NCBI GenBank assembly: GCA_026225945.1
Contig: JAMJFZ010000289.1
Coordinates: 4,895,001-4,959,000 of the forward strand
Direction: 5' to 3'
Origin: Cricetomys ansorgei
Lineage: Eukaryota > Chordata > Mammalia > Rodentia > Nesomyidae
DNA: 64,000 nt
Shown here: in pieces, positions 48,581-60,365 of the stretch
Layout: each line of letters opens with the position of its first letter
How positions within the stretch are numbered: the stretch's first letter is position 1
Program-made: the position numbers and the translations under genes
Notes under the pieces: model-generated
Database searches by the model: none
The model's input: the letters and a program-made list of their open reading frames with translations, nothing else
What the model was told of the DNA's origin: nothing

Positions 48581-50391
48581 TTTCATCTAAGTTATGGAAT
48601 TTTAATAAGTAGTAATATAACTTGGCCAAATATACATGTTTTTGAAATATCTCTGGTGGCAATGCATTATATAAATTGAATGAGAACATTTGACATTTTC
48701 ACCTTTAAGAATAGAAAAAGAATTATATGGGTAAAGGGTGCTATGGGCATTTCAGTTCCAAATATGATTTTGTTTAAAACATTAAACCTATGGTGACCCT
48801 CAAATTACCTCTCATTCTAAAGACAAAAATATTAAAGGACATTTAAGCAGACCAAGGATAAAAATGATAAAAAAAAACTCCATGTGCTCCATATACAGAA
48901 TAAGTTGAAGTCTTCACAGATGCAAGTTTGAACTCTATATCAGAATATTATTAACCCTGTCATGTTCATTCTGCATAGAATTCTCTTGTGTCCATTATTT
49001 TATTGGAATGTCAAGGGTTTATAAGATGACCGTGTGCCTTACCAGATGAACAACTAAAAAAATCATAATCATGTTGACATATCAAATGGTTCCTCACATC
49101 ACAATCTTGGATACCATACCTTGTATGCATCGTGGAAGGATGGATCAGAGCTGCCCCAGCTATGTAGCCTTCACCATGCCTTGAGGGCTTTGCCTCACCT
49201 AGTGGAGAACATTGTAATCTGCACCAGGTGGCTACACTATACCTTTATTAATTTATATTTACACCATTTTATAATGTTGTCAAATGGCTAATTGTCTGCT
49301 ATTATTCATCACTAGTTTATTTCCCAATTGGTTTGTCAGGGATCTACTTAGGGATGATGGTGGCAATGGACTCAAATCCACAAGCTCAGTGGCCCAGTCA
49401 CAGGCTTGGTCTAGTGCAGTCACTAAGTCACTTTAAACACTTATTGACAGGAAATGCAGTTTAGAAATAATTTTCCAAAAATGTGAAGAGATTCTAACTT
49501 CTCTCATGTTGTGCAGATTCAAGCTAATTTTAAAAAATAAAGTCTAGTCCCCCCCCTTTTCTTGTTTATATTTAACTGAGTAAAGCTGCCCTGTTTTCAG
49601 TCCTCCTGAATGGCTTTGCCAATCATCTCTTTACCCCTCTATCAGGAAACTGTCAGTCTATAGGAAATAGTGTTCTGTGGCTAGCCAATGTCCAGAATGA
49701 GAAATATCAAACTGTCAGAGTTTTAGACTTGATTCCATTAAGGAGAGACTTAAAATCTAAATGCTGTGAACTGACCATAAATATTGAATTTGAAAGCGTT
49801 ATTACTTTTGTTAGAAATATGACTACTACAGTGAAATCAGTGAATTTTTACTTTGCGTAATAAATGATAATTGAGTGTTGAAACGCTGTCACGATAAACT
49901 ACCTAAAGAGATATGCAAAACATTGCTGCAACTATGGTATGTCAACATGCTCTATGCTTTACAGTTTATATGATATGGAGACAAGAAGGAGCCTTGAGTA
50001 TTCCTTCCTCACCGCGAATGAACCCAAAACACTGCCTCTCCCTGGTGGGCATTTGGTATACCTGCTGAATAATCAAAAGAATAGAACCATAAAATTCAAA
50101 CTGAGTTCAATGCCAATAAAGGCATCCAATCAGCATCAAATACAATCTGATTAGGAAAGCCATCTGAAGCAAATTAGCTTAAAACTATGCTGCATAGTCC
50201 CCTAAAGAGTAGAATGGGGCCAAGAATTGAAACCACACTTCCACATAAATAATGATGAAATTTAGAGCATTCTGATTTCAGCTTAATTTGGGCAATAATA
50301 ATTGCTGCATGCCAGCAATGCTTCTAGAACCTTCTTTAGCTATGTGCTTGCAAACAATGTCACTACAGAGTCAGGACCGAGATGAACAGGG

Positions 50392-50413
50392 ATTTATTTA
50401 TTTATTTATTTTT
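50392..50413. repeat. (ATTT)n microsatellite
   Basis: Five ATTT units. Confidence 0.95.
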
Positions 50414-50877
50414 CGTAAAAAATCTTCACAACCTCCTATCAAAGGCTATTTTTATAGAAATTAAATGTGAAGTCATGCATACCATTAAATCAATTTATCT
50501 GTAGTCTCCAATGTGTCCTTTCTTCTCCTTTAGAGAAATCATAAATAGCTTCAGTTAATACAAACAGCCCAAAGCCACATTTAGACTAATGCAGCTTAAA
50601 TGAGATTTTAACCCTAGACCTCGCATTTTAAAAGCCTACTTTCTAATTGGATAGTGTGTTTTTATAGAAAACTGGAGGATACAATGTTGATTAGGTTCAT
50701 GCAATGAAGGAAAAGTTGCCACTCTAAGGTCGACATCTGTTGACTCTCAGATGACAACCAATATTCACAGTTTGAGATAATGGCTGTCTACAGTGGGATC
50801 CTTGGCAAGTCTACCTCATAATTTCTAGAACATTCATAACAAATGCATGTACAGCAAAACCTTAAGGAGACAGTGGG

Positions 50878-50909
50878 TTTTTTTTTGTTTTGTTTGTTTG
50901 TTTTTTTTA
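50878..50909. repeat. T/G-rich tract
   Basis: T runs with TTTG units. Confidence 0.9.
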
Positions 50910-51044
50910 CCATGAAGCATTTTATGTGTCCTGCCTACACAGCTCATGCATTAATAGAAATGCAGCCATAAGGTCAGAAGCAGTCACCTTTGGGACTTCT
51001 AGGAAGTAGGGTAGGTTCCCCCCGCTAGGTTCCCTACACAATGT

Positions 51045-51127
51045 GCAATTAATAAATGAGCAGTTTAATGGTGTTAATGATTAATACTCAGAACAAAGGT
51101 ATTGGATTAATCACAAAGTCTGAGTCA
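51045..51127. promoter_or_regulatory. Cluster of homeodomain, HNF1-like, SOX/TCF, OTX-like and AP-1 motifs
   Basis: Within about 80 bp of non-repeat sequence there are CAATTAATAAAT, the near-palindrome GTTAATGATTAAT (51073-51085, 12 of 13 to the HNF1 consensus), GAACAAAGG (51091-51099, SOX or TCF/LEF type), GGATTAATC (51104-51112, OTX/PITX type on both strands) and TGAGTCA (51121-51127, AP-1). Such density suggests an enhancer, but AT-rich DNA yields homeodomain words often, so the AP-1, SOX and HNF1-like matches carry most weight. Confidence 0.3.
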
Positions 51128-51447
51128 GATGCAGGCAGTGGCCTTTTTCTGTACATTTCTGCTATCTTCTGAGGCCCTCTGGCATCTCCCAGGACTCTTG
51201 TGATGGATAATGGCTAAGCCTATGAACAAATGGGGTTTTAGGAAACTCAACCAATCAACTCTTTTATGACAATAAGTATGTTCTATGGTACTATTTTCTG
51301 CGGCACAAGGAGAATTGGGAGGGTTCTCTTTGCAAGCAGAGTTGGCATCCATTTCAGTTCTGAGCTCATGGGGATGTCAAAATAGTTTTCTAAATTCACC
51401 TTGTTTGAACTGGAGCTAATGTATTTAAACTATTAGCATATTGTAGA

Positions 51448-51665
51448 GGAACTGGAGAGATGGCTCAGGATTTAAGAACAGTGGCCAATCTTCCAGAAGA
51501 CCTGGATTCAGTTTCCATCTGAACATCCACCTGGTGGTACACAAATCAACTGGAACTTCAGTTCCAGTACCCTCTTCTGCTCTCCAGTGGCACCAGACCT
51601 GTACATGGTACACATACAAACAAGCAAAAACATACATACACTGAAAATAAATAAACCTTAAAAAA
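51448..51665 (+). mobile_element. B2 SINE (B3/B2 type)
   Basis: AACTGGAGAGATGGCTCAGGAT is the Pol III A-box region of B2. It continues with CTTCCAGAAGACCTGGATTCAG (B-box region), CACCTGGTGGTACACAAATCAACTGG, ACCCTCTTCTGCTCTCCAG and an AAATAAATAAACC tail. The full length is present. Confidence 0.9.
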
Positions 51666-53616
51666 TGTGGATATAGAAGCACACATATCAGTATATCTAT
51701 ATTCCTTACTATGATTAATTATACTAAATAATTACACTTGAATCATCAAAAATAATATATACTGCTTAAACTCAATTCATGTAAGTACCTGAGAAGGTGG
51801 TAAATATATTGTATAATTTAGATTATTTCCATCTGTGTTTTTAAAATGGGAAGAGACCGGATATATAGCTGACAAATAAGTGAAGGAAAATGAGCATGTC
51901 TAATGGATCTACCAAAGTGTTTTAAATACTGATGAACAAGGATGGGGAGAGTAGAGGTGAAGCACCCCCAAACTCTTGACACAACAGATTTTTCCAGGCA
52001 ATGTACTCAGGAACAGGTTTTAATTATTTGGCTCTAAGATGCCAAAAGTTATATAAAATTAGAATTTTCTCTGTACAATTTGTGCAGAGAAACATAAAGG
52101 AAGAAATCAGTTTACCTGGATCCCAGAGAAGTTTATTTCTTTGGAAAGTATAAATTTCCAAGGCACTGAGAACAGAGCTAACAGAAAATAGAAACACAGA
52201 AACAGTCATGGAGGTTAAAGTATTGCCTTCAAAGTGTGGGGAAGACATGTCTGACAAATTGAACATTAAATAACTTTTAATACATGTACAATAATTTTTA
52301 GTGTATGTGTGTAAGAGAGAGAGGAGAGAGAGATGGTGTCTTTTGTTTTTGTGTTTTATTTTTAAAATGAGGGAGAAAATTGGCAGGGAAGGGTAGAAGA
52401 AGAGGATCTACGTGGCGATGGGAGAGGAAAAAAATGTGTCATCAGAATATATGGATTTTTTATTAAAATTGTTTTTTATTAAAAATCAATTAAAATTGCT
52501 TATTACAAAATTGTACAAAAAAAGAAGGAAGGATAAAGTCAATATAAACAAAATCCAATATTGCCCTCCCAACCATGTGTTTCTTCTTTTTGTTTTAAAG
52601 CCCTGAGTTGTGAGCATTCATTTCATTGTAATACTGTAGTTCTGTCAGTATTTCCTGTGCCTGCTATTGCTCTGTTGCTTCCTCTCCTTCACTTGTTACT
52701 TACACTATTGTCTGATTCTTTCACTGTCTTCTAAGGTTATTGGCTACATTTCAGGTCTTTTGGAAGTGGTAAAAGGATCTATATATGGCTTCTCAGGCAT
52801 GTTAACTAAAGCCATTTGAAGAATTCACCAAACCCTGAAGCTTTTCTTATTTCAAGCCTAATGCACATTGGCTCTCTGTGGTCACAGCAAAGCCATAAAC
52901 CTTTAAGAGAAAAAAAAAAGTAAACTGAATGGAATTGTATCAATTATAAATTCAGCGTTTCACTGAGAGAGACACAAGAACTTCCATTCAGCAGAATAAC
53001 AGTAGTGGGTATTCACAGATCTCCACTGAATGAAGCAGGACCTACCACCCTATTTCTGCCTGTATGTCCAGGGCATTTGGAGCAGATTTTGTACGGTCTA
53101 AATCAGTCAGTCACATACCAGGAAATCTAAAGCAGGGATTTTCCAAAGTCCAAAGCCATTTCGTTATTAGAGTGGAGGTCTACAGATGAGTAAGTGCATG
53201 AGAATGAAGGTGGAGAGAGGTGCACTGCTGCCTCTGAGAGCAGGTACCTGTCTGCTCAAGTATATTTTAGACATGTCTTCCCCTCCTACTTTCTTTTAAC
53301 TATCTTACTCATGGATGACAAAATGTTAACTTTGTATCTTGTCTTATAGGAACAGGTTAGGGATTGTTTTGTTTTGTTTTTCTATTACATTCATTATTAT
53401 TTATTGTAATAGAACTCAGAGATGATCTAGAAAAATGCACTTAATTTTGTAATGATAACGAAATCTGAAATGTGCATCAGTGGTACATGGATCCCAAACC
53501 AGGATCTCTGAGGTATACTCTATGCATACCCTGACTCCTATCATTCAAACCAGCACTTGCTTAGTCATGTCATCAATGTGCTGAAATTTCACAAGCTAAT
53601 GACCCATCTCAGGACC
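51666..53616. other. Unassigned sequence
   Basis: Only a short (GA)n recognised. Confidence 0.5.
52313..52334. repeat. (GA)n tract
   Basis: GA dinucleotides with one extra G. Confidence 0.9.
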
Positions 53617-54125
53617 ATTTTATTTCATCTTACTGGTGGCATGTGACACAGTTGATCACTCTTTTCTCCTTGATCCATTTTGTCTCACAGAGTCTGTGAT
53701 ATTGTGCATTCTTGCTTCTCTCTTGGCATCTCACCAACTCATTTTTCATCATACTTCTGATGTCTTAATTTTGAAATGGACCAGTCTCACTCATTGGTTT
53801 TCCTTTTAACTTTGACTCTGCTTTGTAATCTTATCTGATCTCGTGGCTTGGGATACCTTCAATGCCAGTGACTTCCGAAGGTAAAAATCCACATTACTTC
53901 TTTGTCTTAGAATTCAAGATTACATGTCTAGCAACCTACATTACTACATCACTTACATATGCAACATATACCACATATCCAAAAATGAATGCTTAAATTT
54001 TCTTGCATCTCAGAAAATTTTAACTCCATCTGCTCAGCCACTTCAACTTATGACCCAAAGAAGCTCTTAATTCCCCTCTTAACCATATGCATCTCTATGC
54101 ACACACCAACCTATTACTTCTACCT
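53617..54125 (+). mobile_element. L2 (CR1-clade) LINE, ORF2-derived part
   Basis: The order is that of L2 sense: GACACAGTTGATCACTC, TCTCCTTGATCCATTTTGTC, TTCTCTCTTGGCATCTCACC, CTTATCTGATCTCGTGGCTTGG, GATACCTTCAATGCCAGTGACTTCCGAAG, then ATATCCAAAAATGAATGC, equivalent to the family's ATGTCCAAAACTGAACTC. It is ancient and full of disruptions, with no intact frame. Confidence 0.65.
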
Positions 54126-54130
54126 TAAAT

Positions 54131-54230
54131 TTATATATACATACATATATGTGTGTATATATATACAACATATGTATATAACATGTATATAAACATACAC
54201 ATATATATGTGTGTATGTATATATACACAC
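54131..54230. repeat. Compound TA/TG/CA tract
   Basis: Alternating purine-pyrimidine sequence of about 100 bp. Confidence 0.93.
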
Positions 54231-54689
54231 ATTTTTTCAAACAAAAATAATTGCTTCTATTCCCAAAGTTTGGTCTTGAACATCTCTAGAATACATTTCA
54301 TTAGAAGGGTTTTAATATAATTTGTTACTATTCTTTCTCCTTTATAATCTCTTTTGCTTTTGATTATATGTACGAATATATTCATTTTGTCCAATTTAGT
54401 TAAGCCTTCATGACTGAAACCCATTCTTATCCAAAAATCAGACAAGAAACTCCTTAATTATAGCACAGAAATAGACTTATATCAATACCCCACCCAGATT
54501 CTACAGCATGACCCATCCTCAGCTCAGACCTTGGTTTCAATCTTGTGCTTCCCTAAGAAGAGAGCAAGGCCTGAGTTACAGCCTGTAATACCTTGAACTA
54601 ATAAAAGATATGGTTATGAGATGTTAACTTTATAAAAGGGTATTAGGTAGTTACAGAAAACTGATGCATTTCTGGTTTTGTTTTACTTT

Positions 54690-54852
54690 TAAAAATATTT
54701 TATTTATAGGGTTAGAACAGTACTGCCATGGAGTCAGAGGGACTTGTGGGAGTTGGTCATCTCCTTCTAGTGTGTGGGTTCCGGGATTCATACTCAGGTT
54801 TGTTATACTTATCAGCAAGCACCTTTCCTGGCTCAGACATCTTGATAGTCCT
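54690..54852 (-). mobile_element. B2 SINE
   Basis: AAAATATTTTATTTATAGGG at the tail end, GGGAGTTGGTCATCTCCTTC, GTGTGGGTTCCGGGATTCA and CAAGCACCTTTCCTGGCTCAG are the reverse complement of B2. Confidence 0.85.
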
Positions 54853-55498
54853 TGTTTTGGTTTACTTTAAAAGTCTCTGTTCTCCTTTAAGCCATAAACC
54901 ATGTCTTAGCATATGAAAGTTTTCTGAAGTATCAACAACAAAAATGTAAAAAAGCAGAAATATGGCTAAAATAAAAATAGGTGAAAACCCCAATGTAGAG
55001 TGAATAGATAAAAGAAACAGACAAAGACTATTAACTCTGCTTATCCAGAGCAGCAATCTTCCAATATTGAGAAGCTACTCATGTCTGGATGCTACCCATA
55101 GTTGTGCTCCAGCTACATCAAAAAGCACTGAACCCAGACAGTTCTGTTGACTTGAATGGAGTTTGTCTCCCTTAAATAGAAGCCTTGCTATGAAGTCAAC
55201 CGTGGCTCTAAACCAGTCTAGGGCTTCCCCACATGCACATGGAATTGCAACAATTGTTTGTTCAATTGTGGTTTCTTTGTGTTTTGTTTTGCCACGGAAC
55301 CTGGGTTGGCAGCAAACTTCGAATCCTCCCATTTTTTTCTCCCAAATACTGGGATTATTAGTTTGCCTCTACATCCAGACAAATAACACTTTCCATACAA
55401 CTTAAGTATTGACTTAATTTGATAATAACTAGTAAGTTAATTTTCACTTTGCATGCTATCAATCAAATCATTGTATTATAAACACAAAATGAAATTTA

Positions 55499-55512
55499 GA
55501 AAAAAAAAAAAT
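55499..55512. repeat. Poly(A) tract
   Basis: About 14 A. Confidence 0.9.
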
Positions 55513-55583
55513 TAACCATTCAAAGAAGGTTAGATCTAGATCAAGCCTGGACTTTTCTGTTGAAGGGTTAGTTAGCAGTCCCT

Positions 55584-55602
55584 TTGGCCACCAGAGGGCA
55601 CA
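55584..55602 (+). promoter_or_regulatory. CTCF-type binding motif
   Basis: The sequence TTGGCCACCAGAGGGCACA matches the CTCF core (CCAC-NAG-RGGGC-RC) at nearly every informative position, in forward orientation. It does not sit in a SINE that I can recognise; B2 elements can carry similar motifs, but the flanks here are not B2. If bound, it would act as a loop anchor or insulator with direction set by motif orientation. Confidence 0.5.
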
Positions 55603-56468
55603 CACAACAACCTCTTCCAAAATTAACATTCTGAAGAATTATTCAGATTTCATAATTGGACATGAGAATACATGGGAAGAAGATGTCACCAAGCAAAGAA
55701 GGATGTGTCCCCTTTTGTGTAAGTTAGTGTTACGATACATTTCCTATTTAGAATGATGCCGTTGGTTGAACACTCAAGTCACAATCAGACAGCTCATGAG
55801 GAGATCACCTCATGGTCTCCGCGTGCATGCCTGACTCTCTCCCTTTTCCATACAAACCTAAAGCTACATACCTCTCCCAGAACTTTCTTATTAAAGCACA
55901 GAGAAAAATCAAGGTTGATCTGTGAGCTATGATAGTTCTATGTAAATGTGTTCACATGACTTATAGTTATCATCTATCTGTCATGATTTCAAGAAAAATT
56001 TTACCTACACATTTGGTCAGTTATGCCAGGTTGGTTTTATTTTTCTTGTAATGTATTAGGAAATTAAAGATATTTTAAAAAAATATCCAGCTGTTTTGTG
56101 TAAAGGTAACAGCTCAAAAGAGTTCTCTCTTGACTAACTCCAGAATCAAAAAAAAAAAAGATAAAATTTTGTAAAACAAATCAAATGAGATTTTTTTTAC
56201 AGCATTAGGAAACTTTAATAACAAATTTGCCTTAGGCATTAGATATACTTCACTGGAAACACTGTTAACAGATATTCTCCAAAGGAGAATTTTCATAGGC
56301 CTTCTCAGGAGCAACAAGATGTCACTTGTACATGCATTTAGCTTTTGTCTTGACTTTGTAATGGCTTAAGGCCCATCCTCACACAGGGGATTCAGCTTTA
56401 CTGTGGCCCTCCTATGTGACAGCCCTGAAAGAATACCTATAAGAGAAGTATGGAATGGAATAGCTGCT

Positions 56469-56611
56469 ATATGTGTATAAGTGTATGCATATGTGTGTAA
56501 ATATGATTATGTGCATGTGTGTGAGGATATGTGTGTGGTGTTAATGTGTATTTATATAACTGTGTTTATGTGTGTGAATATTTGTGTACATATGTATGCA
56601 TGTATGGGTGT
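56469..56611. repeat. Degenerate (TG)n-rich tract
   Basis: TGTGTG and TATG units interspersed with ATA for about 140 bp. Confidence 0.88.
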
Positions 56612-56884
56612 TTTCTCTTTCAGCCCTTGCCACCTCTTTCTCTATTTACTCTAGAAAGTACAAAAATATTTTGAAAACATGAGAAAGATTTTTAACATTC
56701 AGCACATGAGCTAGTGGTGGATACAACATATAATACAAGAAAATGGTTTTGAAGTCTTCACAAAAGGAGATACAAACATCATTTTACTATAACTATATTT
56801 CCACACTAGCCTTTTGATAAAGCATACAGTACACAGGCTATGTTATCATGGTGCTGTTTTCTCACAGGAAACAGAAAATTCAGG

Positions 56885-56985
56885 TTACAGGGCTTGTTAT
56901 GGTGGTACATTATGCTGTCTCAGGAATTAAGGCTCAGAAAAGAGGAGCCAGACTTTGATATCAGCATGGACTATACACCCAACAC
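56885..56985 (+). mobile_element. Possible degraded B1 SINE
   Basis: GGGCTTGTTATGGTGGTACATTATGC suggests the B1 start. The A-rich end AAAAAAAGAAAAG would be its tail. The middle is poorly matched. Confidence 0.35.
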
Positions 56986-58084
56986 TACCAAAAAAAGAAA
57001 AGATAAAAGAAAGAAATCTAAGCTATCATATTAGTGAAGCTTCTCTAAATCTCCACATAAATAATATTCAAAACTGAGATAGAAAGTACTCAGGGACTCC
57101 TGAGAGGTCATACGGCATGTGGGCAGGATTTGTGACTATAGGTCTGTAAAGAGCTCTTTACAGTCCTGTGAGTATAGCTACTATACTACTGAGTATAGTA
57201 CAGCTACAAACATGTGCATAAATGTTTTGTATAATAATAGACTCCAAAATAACCAATCTGCTGATACCCATATTGTTTGCCTCTGCACCTGTAAAATTAG
57301 ACCAATCAATTTTTTTTTCCTGAGCTTTCTAATTGGACAAATGGAAAAATACCTTAAAAATTCAATCTAAGGTTTATTGTTTTTCTGACAAAAATTAACT
57401 TGTTCAAAAGAAGTATGCTTTTCATGATGCAAGATCAGAAGAGGTGCTTCACATGCTTGTCATGAGGGTGTCTGGGTTTTTGGATTATACGGCATCCCTG
57501 TCAGTTCTGTGGTACTAATTTGGGCTCCCTTTTGTCCTTATCTGTTTAAGGATTTGTTTATCTGAAAAGAGCCATTAAAGGAACAGTTATGGGGACCAGG
57601 GTGACATCATCAAGAGAAGCTGGGTCACTGAGACCTCAATGTGCTTGTGCGACAGTCAATCCTGCCTCCTTATGTTCTGTGACCATGAGAAGGCTTTTTA
57701 TGACATGCCAGAGTCTCAGCTAAGTTCTACAGATCCACTTGAGTCTCAGAGATGCAGACCTGTCTCCATGGGCCACATGCTATTTAAGTGGTCTAAGCAA
57801 TTTGAAGTATAACTTAGGACAGAGAAAGATCATTAGCCTGGAGGTCATCCAAAGCATCTCTGTGAAGGCAAGTAAGATTGAGCAGAGCTGTGAAGCATGG
57901 TTCTCAGAGGAAAAAAAAAAAAACAAAAAAACAAAAAACCACGCTCCCCTAAAATAATTAAAACATTCTAATTAGAATTTACCCTACAGAGAAAGTTTAA
58001 TTTACTGCATTTGGTATAGAATTCTAAACTTTCAAAAATAAACACCCTAAGAGATATTTCTATACCTCTTATTGGAAGATAAGG
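56986..58084. other. Unassigned sequence
   Basis: An A-rich tail at 57911 suggests a retroposed element on its left, but the sequence before it (57540-57910) matches no SINE I know. Confidence 0.4.
57911..57938. repeat. A-rich tract
   Basis: Three A runs separated by single C. Confidence 0.93.
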
Positions 58085-58212
58085 ATTTTTCTCTTATCAC
58101 AGACAGACTTGGAACTCACTAGGTAGTCCAAGTTGGCCTCAAACTTGAGATCCTTCTGCCTCAGTCTTCCAATTGTAAGGACTGTAGTATGACCCACCAT
58201 GCCTGGCTCATT
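58085..58212 (-). mobile_element. B1 SINE
   Basis: CTTGGAACTCACTAGGTAGTCCAAG, TTGGCCTCAAACTTGAGATCC, TCTGCCTCAGTCTTCCAATTG and CACCATGCCTGGCTCA form a reverse-complement B1 missing part of its tail-proximal end. Confidence 0.85.
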
Positions 58213-58498
58213 TTAAATCTAATTCTCAAAGTCCATGTGTTAGTTAATGCCAGTTGACTACCAGCTCATCATCTATGTTCCAAAATGGAGAATGTCATTA
58301 GGCCAGGATACTTTCCTTATGAAGGAACAGTCTGGTAGAGTTTCTTGCTGTGGTTGGTGTTGCTGTTCTATGGTAGAAATGTCCCTGTCATTTTATATCA
58401 AAGAGTTCAGAAAACACTGAACAGACGGCAAGAGGTTTAGTGCTTGAAATATTTAAACAGAACACCATCTGATCATACCTGCATCTTGGAAGAAGGTT

Positions 58499-58530
58499 TA
58501 TTTCTTTTTCTTTTTTCTTTTTCTTTTCTT
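58499..58530. repeat. (TTTTTC)n tract
   Basis: T runs with single C, five units. Confidence 0.93.
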
Positions 58531-59230
58531 AGATGCATTTCAATCCACAGTGACATATTTATTTCACGACTGATCTCTCTTCTTGAGGTCACTGTCAGGT
58601 CACCCACCCCACAGTCATCATAAGTGACAACAAATTAAAGACAGCAAGTCTGATCAGAAACCTGTTTACTTAGACACCAGTGACTTCCAACATGACACTC
58701 ATCAGTCTCCTGATCTCATTAAAATTAAGGAGGAGTAAAATCCCCACTGACTACTAGGCAAAGAGAAGCAGGACACAGGCTGTCATTCTATAGAGTGGCG
58801 ATCACATAGGGAACAGCTTAGCTAGAGTTAGTGAAGATCTTCATAGAAAACCCGAGCCATGTTACAGCAAAACATTCAAGAGAAGCCATGCAATTCGCCA
58901 AATGCTGTGTGAGACTGGTTTATGAGAAAGGAAGTGAGCATGCCATTCACTGAGGAAAATGCTAGAATCTGTATTTTTTAAACTGCTTTACCCTAACCCC
59001 TGTCCCCAAACCCCATTAATACAGTGTGCTGAAAGGAAAAAAACCATATGCCTCCACGTCCTGCGAAGATTAAAGGGGTGATTTTCACCCACAGAGTTTG
59101 TTCACACACCCAGAACACGCACCCAGCCTTTCAATCAACATATCCCTTTTCCTTAACGCTACTGTTTTACTTAGGAGATAATGTCAAAGGAATTGAGCAT
59201 TGTGACTGGATAATGGTCTCCTGCTGTAAG

Positions 59231-59250
59231 ATAAATGCTTCAGCATTTAT
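59231..59250. repeat. Perfect inverted repeat ATAAATGCT/AGCATTTAT
   Basis: Two 9-bp arms separated by TC. The loop is too short for an RNA hairpin without losing pairs; it reads best as a DNA palindrome. Confidence 0.85.
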
Positions 59251-60294
59251 TGAAAATAAATGTTGGAGGAAAGCCAAGACATTTATTTTAAAGTACAAAA
59301 CTATTTTCTAGTCACAACGTTCAGAGCCAGAGATGTGGCAACTACCTTACCAAATGACTTTTTAAGGGAACCAAGATCATGCAAAGAGAGGAGAAAAATA
59401 CTGACATCCTCTGTGTGTAGCTGCAGTTCTACAGATACAAAACCAAATCTCAAATGTGCCGTTGATTGGAAATATTGAATGGATAGCCTAACCAAACCCA
59501 GACACCTCTCCAGCTCCACTGTTCATTCAGGTTTTGTGCTTTCATAAACAAACTCAATTTTAATATGCATTGTGAAACCTAAGCATAGACTTGGAAGAAG
59601 TGACCTTTGCTGCTCTCAGAGCATACCCAGGAACAGCTGCTGATCCTGGCCTGTGGTGGGACAGCACATACTGCAGACTTGGGGAGCCTGTGATGACAAC
59701 AGTAACACTCAAGAAATGAGGGTTTCATTCTTTCAGTCCTTGTGAGTGCCTTGAGTCTGAGATCACTGACAGTGAATCTCAATAACTGCAACCCACAGTG
59801 CTGAAATTCTGAAGAATCTCAGAGTAACATGAACAATTGTGATGAATTCAGATGTTCCATTTAGTCTATCCTCTTTTCAGTCCACCATTGCAGTGACAAT
59901 CCATTGAATTCTTCTAGGAATAGAAAATGACTTCACGAATATTACCTTTGATTTTTCTTTCAGTGATATTGTGTATAGTTTTAAAAAGCTATCCATCTTC
60001 TAAAGTTTTTGAAATAGGCCTCAATAATTAATCAGCATTTATAATTATACTATAGACTTATTTAATGGCATCAGTCTTTGTAATGATTATGGTAATAGCT
60101 GTGTTAAGTTTTCACCTATTCCTCTCAATTAAGTTTTGGTTGCTTTTATAAAAAGTATTTCTCCTCAAGATTGAACTTGGAGTGAAACATATGAATCCTG
60201 ACATTCCACTTTGCTAACTTATCATTCTGTTATAGCCACACAGAGCTCATTCTTGAATACCTGAAAAAGTGTTTCATTAGAAATCACCCCTGCC

Positions 60295-60365
60295 TTGGCC
60301 AGGCATGTAGCTCAGTGGTTGACTGATTGACTGTACAAGTCATGGATTCAATCTCCAGAGTCACA
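60295..60365 (+). mobile_element. ID SINE (diverged)
   Basis: AGGCATGTAGCTCAGTGGTTG, GTACAAGTCATGGATTCAATCTCCAGAG follow the ID tRNA-like body with A-box and B-box positions recognisable. Confidence 0.75.

Larger units (their letters stand above)
48581..51044. other. Unassigned, repeat-poor
   Basis: The longest stretch with no recognised SINE or LINE in the right half. It leads into the motif cluster at 51.05 kb, which makes it a reasonable place to look for conserved noncoding sequence. Confidence 0.45.
54853..56468. other. Unassigned, contains the CTCF-type motif
   Basis: Repeat-poor apart from short A runs. Confidence 0.5.
58213..60294. other. Unassigned, repeat-poor
   Basis: Contains the palindrome at 59231. 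The interval 58.9-59.3 kb is free of recognisable repeats. Confidence 0.45.
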
